Assembly (NCBI GenBank): GCA_013339895.1
Contig: JABACO010000010.1
Coordinates: 5,639,585 to 5,703,584, forward strand
Source: Ephydatia muelleri
Taxonomy: Eukaryota; Porifera; Demospongiae; Spongillida; Spongillidae
Length of the DNA stretch: 64,000 nucleotides
Direction of reading: 5' to 3'
Shown piece by piece: positions 43,429-53,764 of the stretch. Each line of letters begins with the position of its first letter. The stretch's first letter is position 1. The notes under the pieces are model-generated. The model was given only the letters and a program-made list of their open reading frames with translations. It had not been told where the DNA came from and did not search any database. The position numbers and the translations under genes were made by a program.

Positions 43429-43512
43429 ACTATTTCTAATGATTCATTAACAGAAGAAAAGCTGCGGTCTGCTATCAAACTAACCCAAGATAGCTTTGCA
43501 CGACCTGATGAG
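43429..43512 (+). CDS. Short helical exon TISNDSLTEEK
   Basis: An 84-bp phase 0-0 exon between CACATCAG and GTACAT: TISNDSLTEEKLRSAIKLTQ then DSFARPDE. Three copies in the window keep the frame open, which supports coding. No domain is recognised. Confidence 0.65.
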
Positions 43513-43962
43513 GTACATTAGTTCAATACATGTACATTTGTATATTGAGTAAAGGTCTGTACAGGTACAGGTACATGTACATGTATACTACTATATGTAA
43601 AAGAGCTCATATTTTTGTATATTCCACCTCCATAGGTATACAACATCTCTCAATTAGTTCACAAGTTTGCAGTTTTCAATGCAGTTAAAGGTGCAGTGCA
43701 ACTTTGATGATGTCATAATGAACACACATCTATAATGACATTATACGTGTATGTGTTCATGTACATCAGGGCATGCAGATGCAACTCTCCTACAAACCCA
43801 ACATAGGACAGGGAGCCTGACATCTGAGCATGGCAATTGCAATGTGCAAGTACATGTACAGGTACAGTGGTCATGTTGGTGTGTATTGTACATGTACATA
43901 CTGTAATAAGTGTATGTATATCAAGTTTGACATGTTAAGAAGGTGTACTTCTCTTTGTGTAG

Positions 43963-44064
43963 GGAGTGAGACAACAGATAGACAGTCATCCCCCTCCCCT
44001 CCCACCAGTGGATGAAGAGATGCATACCAGACCATCCCAACATGCTCATGTCCATACTGATGAG
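43963..44064 (+). CDS. Proline-rich exon
   Basis: A 102-bp phase 0-0 exon between TGTGTAG and GTGAGT: GVRQQIDSHPPPLPPVDEEM then HTRPSQHAHVHTDE. It has the same length as its left copy. The HPPPLPP core could bind SH3/WW/EVH1-type domains (inference). Confidence 0.65.
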
Positions 44065-44858
44065 GTGAGTTATGTCACACTGACATTGTCTTGTGCTTTG
44101 TATATGTATGTATGCATGTGTAATGTACAAATCTAAGCTGTTCTGTGTTACATGTATACATTTATACAAGTCTCAAACACAATGTCACGAGTTTTGATAT
44201 ATTTCGCTCATTGTTTGGCTCTCTTCTTTCCAGATGTGATAGTATTTTGAAGATCTAACAAAAAGTGTCAAAAGAACAGCAATCAATGCATCACTTATTA
44301 ACAAAATTTGATCATTTGTTGATTACATCACTATAGCATACTTCTTATAAGGTAGTTTCCAACACAACTACCAACATATATTGCCTTGAGACTATTTGAT
44401 CATGGATGTGATTATGTCTACTGATCCTACTGCTGTTGGTTTCGTTCTTTAAAGTGTTCCTATGCTGAGTTATGTATTAGAGGACAAACGTAGTGTACAA
44501 ATTCCACTGCTTTATTTTATACGCACATTCGGTGCTATTTAAGCAATGCTTCACTAATGTTACTGACAGCAGCATGTTTCAAATTACGTACAAACCTTTT
44601 GTGCTGTGATGGGTCTTGCAAAAGACATCATTTACCCAACCTAGCAATGTGCTATCCTTAAGAATAACTAACCTTTTCGAGGCCACCATTTAATTATACT
44701 CCCTTAGTACGATATCCTTTGGCTTGTACAGAGAGTTGTTCAGGAAAATGAATGTTACTATACACTTGTAAATTAAATGCTGTGAAAAGCTAAACACTAG
44801 ATATACATGATAATAAATGTATTTCCTATTATTTGATTCAATACTCTGTGGTCAATAG
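44065..44858 (+). other. Intron-like DNA
   Basis: AT-rich, no frames of note, no left-arm partner. It separates two phase-0 exons and shows ordinary intron composition. Confidence 0.4.
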
Positions 44859-45281
44859 GTCAGGTTCACTCCAGTGGCCCTCTCTGTTAAAGATCTCTTT
44901 GATGCTCCTGTACCTATGTTTGGCATTCCAGAGCCTTTGATCCCACTCCTGGGACAGAGAGCCCAGGAGAAGTCTCTTCTGGATGACATGGTTCTCAGTG
45001 ATGGCCTCCCAGATCCCATCAAGTCAGACAACACTTTCGCTTTCGACTTGCATGGGGTCAGTCCCCATCCAATGCCCCTCCCTTCACAGGTAAATGATCA
45101 TGTGTTCAATGAAAAGATGGAGTGTGAGAAAGATGGACCAATTAACGTCTACTCGATATTAGTGTTTGATCCACTCAATGCTCAGATGACAGACAAGAGA
45201 GCCAGAAGGCTCCTCCAGGTCCTTCGCATAGGCAATCAGGAGTGTACAAAATGTTCTGACTGCCATCAATGGATTGGCAAG
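44859..45281 (+). CDS. Largest unknown exon, 141 codons
   Basis: From GTCAATAG it runs open to a GTAGGA donor, phase 0-0: VRFTPVALSVKDLFDAPVPM, FGIPEPLIPLLGQRAQEKSL, SDGLPDPIKSDNTFAFDLHG, then DHVFNEKMECEKDGP, FDPLNAQMTDKRARRLLQVL and CTKCSDCHQWIGK. Three closely placed Cys and one His at the end hint at a small metal site. A CAG|GTAAAT inside (45,090) could be an alternative donor. No left-arm copy; no family recognised. Confidence 0.6.
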
Positions 45282-45427
45282 GTAGGAATTGATGTATATT
45301 TAATAATTCTGAGTTGCGTCATGTGTGATACATGTATTAACACATCATAATCAATAAAAAGCATCTGAGACTGCTAGGAGTAGTGGCCACTCTTGTGTTG
45401 TTTGAATGAAGTTCTCCTTAAACTCAG

Positions 45428-45520
45428 ACTCTACAAACATGCAGTAACTTCGCTTCCCCCTCACCCCAAACATTGGAGAATGAGACCCAGGGTGGTTCTG
45501 ATGCTACTTACATGTATGAG
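45428..45520 (+). CDS. Short exon TLQTCSNF
   Basis: A 93-bp phase 0-0 exon, acceptor AACTCAG, donor GTGAGC: TLQTCSNFASPSPQTLENET then QGGSDATYMYE. It links the 141-codon exon to the acidic exon in frame. No left copy is seen. The acceptor is weaker than the donor. Confidence 0.45.
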
Positions 45521-45981
45521 GTGAGCTAGTCAATTGTTTCCCCACATATCTGCATACTGTAGATACTGTGACCTGTTTCTGATGAGTTTTGTGTAGCATA
45601 AAGTACCAAATACTTGTACTGTTTTACTTGTAAATGCACACATGTACATGTATCTGTACATGTACATTGTTCTTTGACTGTACAGGCATAATTCTGAGAA
45701 GATCATTTAGAACACACAGTGGTTTTTTCATAAAGTGTACAGTAAGTAGGTTGTTTTATTTTGTACAATCCGAAGGGTGTGCATCAATTTGTTTGTGTAA
45801 CATGGCTGTTCTAGGCTAATTCTCATCAGCATTGTTGTCTGCACCTCCCTTCTCCCCTTTCTCAATGATACACTGAGCAGTGAAGGGAGTAAATTTAGTA
45901 ATTAGCAATAGGAGTGAACCTCTAATGTCACCCTGTACTGTTACTGCTCTGTACTTTTCACTTCCTGACATACTGTTGCAG

Positions 45982-46210
45982 GGTGTTGAAATGTCACCTG
46001 TTGTTTTGATGGACCAGGTTCCCAGGCCATTTGACTCAGATGACAAGCTCCTGGACCAAGAGGCTATTTTTGCTCGCAATGTTGCTGTTGGAGGAGAGCA
46101 AGCTAGCATGGATGAAGCTATGATTGAAGGGGTCCAAGAACAGGGTCAAATGGTGGAGCAGTGTGGTGATGTGATGGTTGTTGAGGCAGGTACCTCACCA
46201 TCACACCTAG
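45982..46210 (+). CDS. Acidic exon, start of the phase-1 series
   Basis: A 229-bp exon from TGTTGCAG, phase 0-1: GVEMSPVVLMDQVPRPFDSD, DKLLDQEAIFARNVAVGGEQ, ASMDEAMIEGVQEQGQM, CGDVMVVEAGTSPSHLG, donor GTATGT. Its exit phase matches the SRCR exon at 46,526, so the two can be joined. The left copy is at 5,934-6,165. Confidence 0.6.
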
Positions 46211-46525
46211 GTATGTTATAGAGCCATTTACCTGGTTCTGTGGTAGGCTATGATTGATGCCATGTACCGACATTGTTGGTAACTCAAATAACTTCACGTT
46301 GTGATTTGTGAGGTCTACAGAGGTATGATGAGGTCTGACATGGTAAGGTTTTGGGGTCTGGGTGGTGCAGCAATGGTATGTTAGCATTTGGTGTGGAACA
46401 CACAGTGTATGTACCTTGACACGAATGCCTGTGTCGATTGTGTGGTCACAGTTGGTCAAAAATGTAATTTAGTGTACTGTACCTGTAAACTGTTCTGATC
46501 TAAAATTGATTTTTTGCTGTTGCAG

Positions 46526-46837
46526 TGTGCAATGATGGTCCAAATAACTTGTTGAATGGTTCCAGCCCTTCAGAGGGCACAGTACAAGTGTGCTCTAACA
46601 ACAGACGAAACAGACTTAATGCCATAGTGGTGTGTAGAGATCTCAACCTCAACTGTAGGTGACCCTCTGATGTGCACAAGGTGGCCATGTACTTACAAAG
46701 TGTCAACTCCTCAGATAACAGTGATGTGGCTCTTTGCAAGGCATACTTTGGTCCAGGCCCTGGAAGCATTCTGTTGGACCATGCAATTGGAGTGCAAAAC
46801 AGTCTCCACACAGATAATGCTGGTATGAAATGTGGAG
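46526..46837 (+). pseudogene. SRCR-like exon with an in-frame TGA
   Basis: A 312-bp phase 1-1 exon from TTGCAG to GTAAGG. SRCR features: GTVQVCSNNRRN, AIVVCRDLN, VALCKAYFGPGPGSI and the closing DNAGMKCGG. A TGA at 46,660-46,662 interrupts an otherwise continuous frame right after DLNLNCR. The exon therefore ends the protein early unless skipped (phase 1-1 allows skipping) or the base is a sequencing error. No left copy. Confidence 0.65.
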
Positions 46838-47444
46838 GTAAGGTGATGGGATGAAGGTGTGGAGGTGATGTGTGATGTAGTACACATCCAATGGCCCATA
46901 CATTATATGTGTTCAATACAACACTATCTTTCATTGTCTCACTCTCTGCTGTGGAGTACTCCAGAGCAGAAAGGGATAATATTATGTGATAGTGTTGAGC
47001 ACAAGGCAGATGTGGTGTTTTGTTTATATAGACGTTTGCATAGCATGAAATTATCTCCTTTGTAAGATTTCTTGCAGCTCTTGAGCTCAGGAACAACTCA
47101 TTTCAATGCATTACGCAAAGTGAATGGCTTTTCATGTCATCTTCAAACTTGGAAGACCAAAAGAATTTTGTGTACTCTTCAATTAAAAGTTGGGAGAGAA
47201 TCAAAACAATTTGTGATGTTTTTTTTTAAATGGCAGTGTTAAGAAGCATTTAAAATGATATACATAACACATTTTGAAGCATGGAGCCACACATGCAATG
47301 CACCTCGAGATACTCAGTGTTGTTTTCAATTGTGTGGTCAATGTTTTCACACCTTGTGGTTCCCAAATGATTCGACTTTAAAAGTTTACAATTTTGTATT
47401 TTAGTATATCTGAATCAGTGCAACAAACTTACAAATTATTGCAA
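46838..47444 (+). other. Intron upstream of the palindromic MITE
   Basis: An open minus-strand frame overlaps the exon before this but is not supported by splice sites or composition. The remainder is ordinary AT-rich intron DNA. Confidence 0.4.
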
Positions 47445-47747
47445 CAAGTAAATAAAAACCATCTCTAATGAGAAAGTTGTTGGTATATAGGATTGACCAA
47501 TGGTGGTGCAAAAAGCAAGAGTGACAGAAATTTGACTGGAAATTGAAATAGGCCTATATTTAGCCCATTACTCAGGCATGCACTGTTATAACGTTATTGT
47601 GCTAAATATAGGCCTATTTCAATTTTCCAGTCAAATTTCTGTCACTCTTGTTTCCGTGCTTTTTACACCACCATTGGTCAATTTTACATGCACATGTACA
47701 TGTATATACCAACAACTTTCTCGTTAGAGAATGTTTTTACTTACTTG
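47445..47747. mobile_element. Palindromic (foldback) MITE, copy 2
   Basis: The same family as 15,748-16,042: arms from CAAGTAAATAAAAACC to TTTTTACTTACTTG, sharing AATAGGCCTATATTTAGCCC around the loop. The right arm carries an extra TACATG-rich stretch, and the left arm lacks a few bases, so this copy is older or more damaged. It lies in the intron between two SRCR exons. Confidence 0.8.
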
Positions 47748-47940
47748 TTAACTTATTATATTACATGTTATTTATCTATCCAACTTTGCATGGGCAATTT
47801 CTGATTTCTCAAAGCCAAAAATGGAGTGCAGTAAATTTACTCTATCGAGACAGACAAAAAAGGAAAAATGACACATGAAAGGGTTGTAGACATGTACATG
47901 TTGTTCCCTTATATATATGTATGGTCCTCTCTCCTTTCAG

Positions 47941-48123
47941 TTGTATTGATGGAGAATGATATCAGGCTGACCCTGGGCTCAAAGGACAGGTACTACTTGG
48001 GATTGAAGGGAGGATGTGTGGTGGAGGTACATGTCTGCAGAGGGGACCAGTATGTCACCATCTGTGCAGACACCTGGAGCAACATTGAAGCATCTTGCCA
48101 GCAACCTGGCTACCCACCATATG
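47941..48123 (+). CDS. SRCR exon, first half of a domain
   Basis: A 183-bp phase 1-1 exon, CTTTCAG to GTAATA: VVLMENDIRLTLGSKDRYYL, GGCVVEVHVCRGDQYVTICA, DTWSNIEASCQQPGYPPYG. RLTLG at the start, VEV, the TICAD.W core and C.Q.GYP are SRCR hallmarks. Extracellular, disulfide-bonded ligand or matrix-binding fold. Sponges have large SRCR families (established knowledge). Confidence 0.8.
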
Positions 48124-48181
48124 GTAATAGAAAATGAATGATGAGATGATGCATTGTGAAATGTATTGCTCCACTCTACAG

Positions 48182-48523
48182 TAGCCATCACTGTAGTCAA
48201 GGGTGTGTTGGGAGGTACTACCAACAGCATAAATTCTGGCTTTGCATGTAATAGTGTAGAGCCTTCTCTGTCAGCCTGTCCAGTGGTGACTGGAGCATCT
48301 GTGCCCTGCAGTCTGGCCACCAGTGGTCAGCTGAGGGATGTAGCCAAGGTAGGGAACTGTACCCATGGAGACATCAGGCTGGTGATGTCCCAAATCAATG
48401 GACCATTGAAGGCGTGCATCAGTATTGCCTGGGGAACAATGTGCAGTGAGCAGGTCACCTCAAGAGAAGTGGTGTGCAAGCAACTTAATGCCTCTAAACC
48501 CAACATCAGAGTGAATGCAACAG
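48182..48523 (+). CDS. SRCR exon, domain end plus start of the next
   Basis: A 342-bp phase 1-1 exon: TVVKGVLGGTTNSINSGFAC, EPSLSACPVVTGASVPCSLA, CTHGDIRLVMSQINGPLKAC, then ISIAWGTMCSEQVTSREVVC and KQLNASKPNIRVNATG. The C-terminal half of one domain (EPSLSAC) is followed by DIRL...AWGTMC...VVCKQLN of another. It is tandemly duplicated at 50,761-51,077. Confidence 0.8.
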
Positions 48524-48787
48524 GTCAGTATGTTTTATTCTAGAGGTTAGTAATTTTAGCTCCACAGGTATGGTGATTTATTCAGTGTCCTGTGGGATTA
48601 TTGTGGACTTCCTCTGTCCGTGTGTGAGGCTTTTATTTGATGCATGGCAAAATGTACACGGCATTTTGAAGTACGTTTGTGCCTGATGGTTATATCACCA
48701 CCACATGTAGGGTGACCATGTGTAGTTGAACAAAATGAAAGAATGTTTGATATTTACAGTCATGGCTTTATCATTTCTTTCCTATAG

Positions 48788-48949
48788 GAGCAGTCATCAC
48801 ATGTGCAGTGTGTGGAAATGGAACTGGACCCTACATTTTGGACCAAACTGTGTGTACCAAAACAGTGCAACAGCTCCTACAGGGTCCGTCTTACACTAGA
48901 GATGTTACCATAGTGTGCAATAAGCCAGACATGCCCTCAAACCTCACCC
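48788..48949 (+). CDS. SRCR exon, linker part
   Basis: A 162-bp phase 1-1 exon from CTATAG to GTGAGT: AVITCAVCGNGTGPYILDQT, VCTKTVQQLLQGPSYTRDVT, then IVCNKPDMPSNLT. It contains three Cys and an N-glycosylation sequon. The tandem copy is 51,370-51,531, which has lost two of the cysteines. Confidence 0.75.
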
Positions 48950-49056
48950 GTGAGTAGTCTGTTGTGTAGCCTCTCAGCAGCTTTTCCATGTGCCTACAGG
49001 TGCTCCTTTATTAGAGTACTGTGTGTCAAGCTTGTGTTTTCCTCTCTTCTCTTCAG

Positions 49057-49178
49057 ATACACAGCCATTGCAACTAGCTCCATATGGACATGACACCAAT
49101 GCATCCTTGGTTCCCATGAGTACTTCCATCAGCACTGGATTAGAACTGTTCCTCCTGCAGTGTTCCATTGTACTCACC
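49057..49178 (+). pseudogene. SRCR closing exon cut by the purine tract
   Basis: Starts after CTTCAG with TQPLQLAPYGHDTNASLVPM and ELFLLQCSIVLTYNQ. In the duplicate (51,639-51,800) the exon continues to CNHSHDAGVKCGG; here the purine array begins instead, so the closing cysteines and donor are lost. The frame runs on into low-complexity Glu/Lys/Gly. Confidence 0.7.
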
Positions 49179-50760
49179 TACAACCAAGAGAAAGGACGGG
49201 AAAAAGGAGGAGAGAAAGTAGAATGTGGAGAGAAAAGAGGACGAAGAGAGGAAGGTGTTGGAGGGGAGTCAGGAGGTGGAGGAGGAGAGAAAAGAGGAGG
49301 AAGAGAGAAGGGAGGAGAAGAGAAAGGAGGAGGAGGAGGAGAGAAAGCAAGAGGAGTGAAAAGGAGCAGGAGAAAAAGAAGAAAAAGTAGGAAGAGGAGA
49401 AGAGAAAGGAGAAGAGGAGAATGGTAGAGGAGATAAGAAAGGAGAAAAGAAAGGAGGAAAAGAGATAGGAGAAGAGAAAGGAGGTGGAGGAGAGAAAGGA
49501 GGTGGAGGAAGAGAAAGGAGGCGGAGGAGAGAAAGGAGGCGGAAGAAAGAAAAGAGGAGTTAGGAAGGGAGGTGGAAGAGAGAAAGGAGGAGGAAAGAAA
49601 AGACAAGGTGATAAAGGAGAAGAGAAAGGAGCAGGAGAAATAGGAATAAAAGAGAAAGGTGGAGGAGAGAACGGAGAAAGACGGATAGGAGGTGGAGAGA
49701 AAAGAGGAGGAGAGAGAAAAGAGGAGGAGGGAAGAAAGGACTAAAGGAAGGAGGAGAGAAAGTAGAAGGTGGAGAAGAAAAGAGGACGAAGTAAGGAAGT
49801 AGGAGGAAAGAAAGGAGGTGGAGGAGAGAAAGGAGAAGAGAAAGTAAAAGGAGAGAAAGGAGGTGAGGAGAGAGGAGGAAAAGAGAAAGGAGAAGAGAAG
49901 GGAGCAGTAGAGAAAGGAGGCGAGAAAGGAGTAGAGAAAGGAGGAGGAGAAGAGAAAGGAGGGTGGAGGAAGAGAAAAGAAGAGGAGCAAAGAAAGGATG
50001 GTGGAGGTGAGAAAGGAGGAGAGGCAAAGAAAGGAGGTGGAGGTGAGAAAGGAGGTGGAGGAGAAGAAAGGAGGTGGAGGAGAGAAAGGAGGTGGAGGTG
50101 AGAAAGGAGGAGGAGCAAAGAAAGGAGGGGAGGTGAGAAAAGAGGGTGGAGGAGAGAAAGTAGGTGGAGGTGAGAAAGGAGGTGGAGGAGAGAAAGGAGG
50201 AGGAGCAAAGAAAGGAGGTGGAGGTGAGGAAAGGAGGTGGAGAGAGAAGAAAGGAAGTGGAGGAGAGAAAGGAGGTGGAGGAGAGAAAGGAGGAGGTGGA
50301 GGAGAGAAAGGTGGAGGAGAGGAAAGAGAGAGTTGGAGGAGAGAAAGGAGGAGGAGCAGAGAAAGGTGGAGTAGAGAAAGGAGGAGAAGAGAAAGGAGGA
50401 GGAGAGGAAAGGAGGAGGAGAGAAAGGAGGAGAGAAAAGAGGAGGAGCAGAGAAAGGAGGTGGAGGAGAGAAAGGAGGTGGAATAGAGAAAGGATGTGAG
50501 GAGAGAAAGGAGGAGGAGAGAAAGGAGTGTGATAGAGAAAGAGGAGGAGGAGAGAAAGGAGGAGGAGAGAAAGGAGGAGAGAGAAAGGAGGAGAGAAAGG
50601 AGGAGGAGAGAAAGGAGGAGGAGGGAAGGAGGAGGAGCAGTTAAAAGGTGGATTAGAGAAAGGAGGTGGAGGAGAGAAAGGAGGAGGAGGAGAGAAAGGA
50701 GGTGGAGGAGAGAAAGGAGGTGGAGGAGAGAAAGGAGGTGGAATAGAGAAAGGAGGTGGA
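49179..50760 (+). repeat. Purine minisatellite at the SRCR duplication junction
   Basis: About 1.58 kb of almost pure A/G, built from GGAGGTGGAGGAGAGAAA-type units. It starts inside the closing SRCR exon of copy 1 and ends inside the exon equivalent to 48,182 of copy 2, where GGAGGT of the unit meets GGAGGT of the exon (GGGAGGTACTACC on the left copy, GGAAGGTACTACC here). It therefore marks the exact duplication junction. Confidence 0.9.
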
Positions 50761-51077
50761 AGGTACTACCAACAGCATAAGCTCCATTTCTGGCTTTGCA
50801 TGTAATGGTGTAGAGCCTTCTCTGTCAGCCTGTCAAGTGATGACTGGAGCATCTGTGCCCTGCAGTCTGGCCACCAGTGGTCAGCTGAGGGATGTAGCCA
50901 AGGTAGGGAACTGTACCCATGAAGACATCAGGCTGATGATGTCCCAAATCAATGGACTATTGAAGGTGTGCATCAGTATTGCCTGGGGCACAATGTGCAG
51001 AGAGCAGGTCACCTCAAGAGAAGTGGTTGTGCAAGCAACTAATGCCTCTGAACCCAACATCAGAGTGAATGCAACAG
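50761..51077 (+). CDS. Duplicate SRCR exon, 5' end replaced by tract
   Basis: It matches 48,208-48,523 with a 6-base in-frame gain (ISSISG) and ends phase 1 at GTCAGT. In the core, one added T and one lost T shift four codons: EVVVQATNAS replaces EVVCKQLNAS, removing a conserved SRCR cysteine. The acceptor of the original exon is missing, so expression as an exon is doubtful. Confidence 0.65.
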
Positions 51078-51369
51078 GTCAGTATTTTGTTTTTGTACTC
51101 AAGAGGTTAGTAATTTTAACCCCACAGGGGGTTAGCTTTAATAGTGATAGTATCCAAGGTGATTTATTAAGTGTCCTGTGGGATTATTGTAGTTACCCTC
51201 CATCCGTGTGTACAGCTTTTATTTGATGCATGGCAAAATGAACTGTGCATAAATTGTTGTGCTTGATGCTTACATCACCACCACATGTAGGGTGACCATG
51301 TGGATTTGAATGAAATGAAAATAATTGTTTGTTATTTACAGTATTTTTTTAATCATTTCTTTCCTCTAG

Positions 51370-51531
51370 GAGCCGTCATCACAGGTGCTGTGCGTGTAAA
51401 TGGAACTGGACCCATCATTTTGGACCAGCACGTGTGTACCAAACCAGATCAACAGCTGCTACAGGGTCCATCCTACACTAGAGATGATACCATGGTGTGC
51501 AATGAGCCTAACATGCCCTCAAACCTCACTG
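51370..51531 (+). CDS. Duplicate SRCR linker exon
   Basis: A 162-bp phase 1-1 exon, same length as 48,788-48,949: AVITGAVRVNGTGPIILDQH, VCTKPDQQLLQGPSYTRDDT, MVCNEPNMPSNLT. Two cysteines of the first copy (ITCAVC) are Gly and Arg here (ITGAVR). Splice sites are intact. Confidence 0.7.
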
Positions 51532-51638
51532 GTGAGTAATCTGTTGTGTGGCCTCTCAGCAGTCTTTCCATGTGCCTACAGGTGCTCCTTTATTAGAGTG
51601 CTGTGTGTCAAGCTTGTGTTTTCCTTTCTTCTCTTCAG

Positions 51639-51800
51639 ATGCACAGCTATTGCAACTAGCTCCATATGAACAGGACACCAATGGATCCTTGGTTCCCATG
51701 AGTACTTCCACCGGCACCGTATCAGAGCTGTTCCTCCTGCGCTGTTCCATTGCACTCACCACCTGCAACCATTCTCATGATGCTGGTGTGAAGTGTGGAG
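51639..51800 (+). CDS. Duplicate SRCR closing exon, complete
   Basis: A 162-bp phase 1-1 exon from CTTCAG to GTAGGT: AQLLQLAPYEQDTNGSLVPM, SELFLLRCSIALTTCNHSHD, AGVKCGG. The C.H..DAGVKC ending is the classic C-terminal SRCR motif. This complete copy shows what the first copy lost. Confidence 0.75.
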
Positions 51801-52538
51801 GTAGGTTATCCACTGGCTGTGCATGGGATGGTGGGGGCAAGCTGCTAATACACATGACATCTTATCTGCAAATGTCGACAGGGAACTTGTTGAAGACTGA
51901 AAATGGCAACAATGAGGAACAACAACATACACATGTATGACTACATATGCTTTACATGTACCGGTACATGGTTCTGATTACTGATCCCTTTCACATCACA
52001 TTGGTCACACAGTGCCAAAGTAGGCCCTATTCATTAGCTGAAAGAAAATATTGTAACATTGCATTATAAAATGCCGATGGATCCATAAACAATCCGTTAC
52101 ATGTAGTGGGTAGGTTCAGTATACATGTACATGTACATGTAGCATTGCCAGCAAGATAGAATGATACTTACAGTTGTTTTCTTGAGTCTGTTTCCTACTT
52201 ACTTTAGAAGCATCAACTGTTTTTGAACTGTTTTATTACGTTGCAGTTTGTTGGGATTTTTCACAAGTGCTTCATTGCTTACATTTCGTCAACCAGGAAC
52301 GTGTTTGTTTTTGGAACACACAAACTTGTAGTGAAACAAAATACAGGGTGTCCATGAATGAATAGGACAGGTTTGAATGGTTAGAGCTTTATATTGAAAT
52401 CAGTTAGACAATTGATATTTTGCTTATATGGCTCTGATTAGTCATATAATACTGTATACGTGTAAACATACATTTATTCCATGGCTGTGTAACTAAATTC
52501 AAAATCAAATTTATCAGGCACTCTGTAATCATCTGGAA
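51801..52538. other. Mostly featureless, with a scrap of an earlier exon
   Basis: At 51,885-51,970 the words TTGAAGACTGAAAATGGCAACAATGAG and ACATGGTTC repeat the tail of the exon at 43,169 and its intron, so a short piece was copied here. The remainder is AT-rich with no feature. Confidence 0.5.
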
Positions 52539-53660
52539 CGTTCTATACGAAAATGGGTCTTGCGGATTTTATTTTATAACATAAAATTTAAATCGATAAT
52601 TATATCTTCCGAAATATTAACGCTATCGGGTTCCTATTTTTAACACAACATACCACACCATTACTATATGTGGAAATCCATTTTGGTGTCTTACACTGCG
52701 GGGTACCGACGTTTCAAGGTCCGATACCCCGTAGGGTTCAAAACGGCCACATCTTCAGGTAGGAGTGTCCAAATCGGTTCAAAATAGGTACCTATGTAGA
52801 AGGGTCCTACCGCTATTGATTTGTTCTGTTCGTTAATTTTTGCTTTATCCGTTATGGAGATACAAGTGTGCAAAAAATTGCACATTTCCCGGGCGTTACG
52901 CGCCATTAACGTATTACGAGGACGTCCTCGAAGCCAGTTGTAATACGTTAACGCCCGGGAAATATGCAATTTCTTTGCACACTTGTATCTCCATAACGGA
53001 TAAAGCAAAAATTAACGAACAGAACAAATCAATAGTGGTAGGACCCTTCTACATAGGTACCTATTTTGAACCGATTTGGACACTCCTACCTGAAGATGTG
53101 GCCGTTTTGAACCCTACGGGGTATCGGACCTTGAAACGTCGGTACCCCGCATGTGTAAGACACCAAAATGGATTCTCACATATAGTAATGGTGTGGTATG
53201 TTGTGTTAAAAATAGGAACCCGATAGCGTTAATATTTCGGAAGATATATGGATTTAAATTTTATGTTATAAAATACAATCCACAAGACCCATTTTCGTAT
53301 AGAACGTTCCATATCTTCCGAAATATTAACGCTGTCGGGTTCCTATTTTTAACACGACATATCACACCATTACTATATGTGGAAATCCATTTTCGTGTCT
53401 TACACATGCGGGGTACCGACGTTACAAGGTCCGATACCCCGTAGGGTTCAAAACGGCCACATCTTCAGGTAGGAGTGTCCAAATCGGTTCAAAATAGGTA
53501 CCTATGTAGAAGGTCCTACCGCTATTGATTTGTTCTGTTCGTTAATTTTTGCTTTATCCGTTATGGAGATACAAGTGTGCAACATATTTCCCGGGCGTTA
53601 CGCGCCATTAACGTATTACGCCTGGCTTCGAGGATCCTCGTAATACGTTAATGGCGCGTA
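52539..53660. mobile_element. Foldback element in forward-reverse-forward form
   Basis: The arm from CGTTCTATACGAAAATGGGTC (52,542) is mirrored about 52,925 to GACCCATTTTCGTATAGAACG (53,287): a palindrome of about 770 bases with CGAGGACGTCCTCG at the centre. A third, forward arm follows (53,312-53,640) and mirrors the second about 53,280. Both strands give the same peptide (ITDKAKINEQNKS, YIGTYFEPIWTLLPEDVA). No TIR-transposase is present. GC-richer than its surroundings. Confidence 0.8.
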
Positions 53661-53764
53661 ACACCCGTTACATGTATATCCTGGAGGAGAGCTTCTTCAT
53701 ATTCACTAATTTGTTTTACAGGCTTCATGGCCAGAAGATCATCATGAAAGGATTAGAATAAGAG

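Noticed and set aside
46500-47096. A 198-codon minus-strand frame.
   Set aside because: Antisense shadow of the SRCR exon at 46,526-46,837 with no splice signals of its own.
49178-50780. Long Gly/Glu/Lys and Ser/Leu/Phe frames in the second purine tract.
   Set aside because: Same low-complexity artefact. The only real coding text lies at the two edges, in the SRCR exons.
52691-53226. Two similar proteins of 105 and 128 codons on opposite strands.
   Set aside because: They are the same text read from the two arms of a palindrome. It may be an old coding fragment captured by the foldback, but there is no evidence of a gene.
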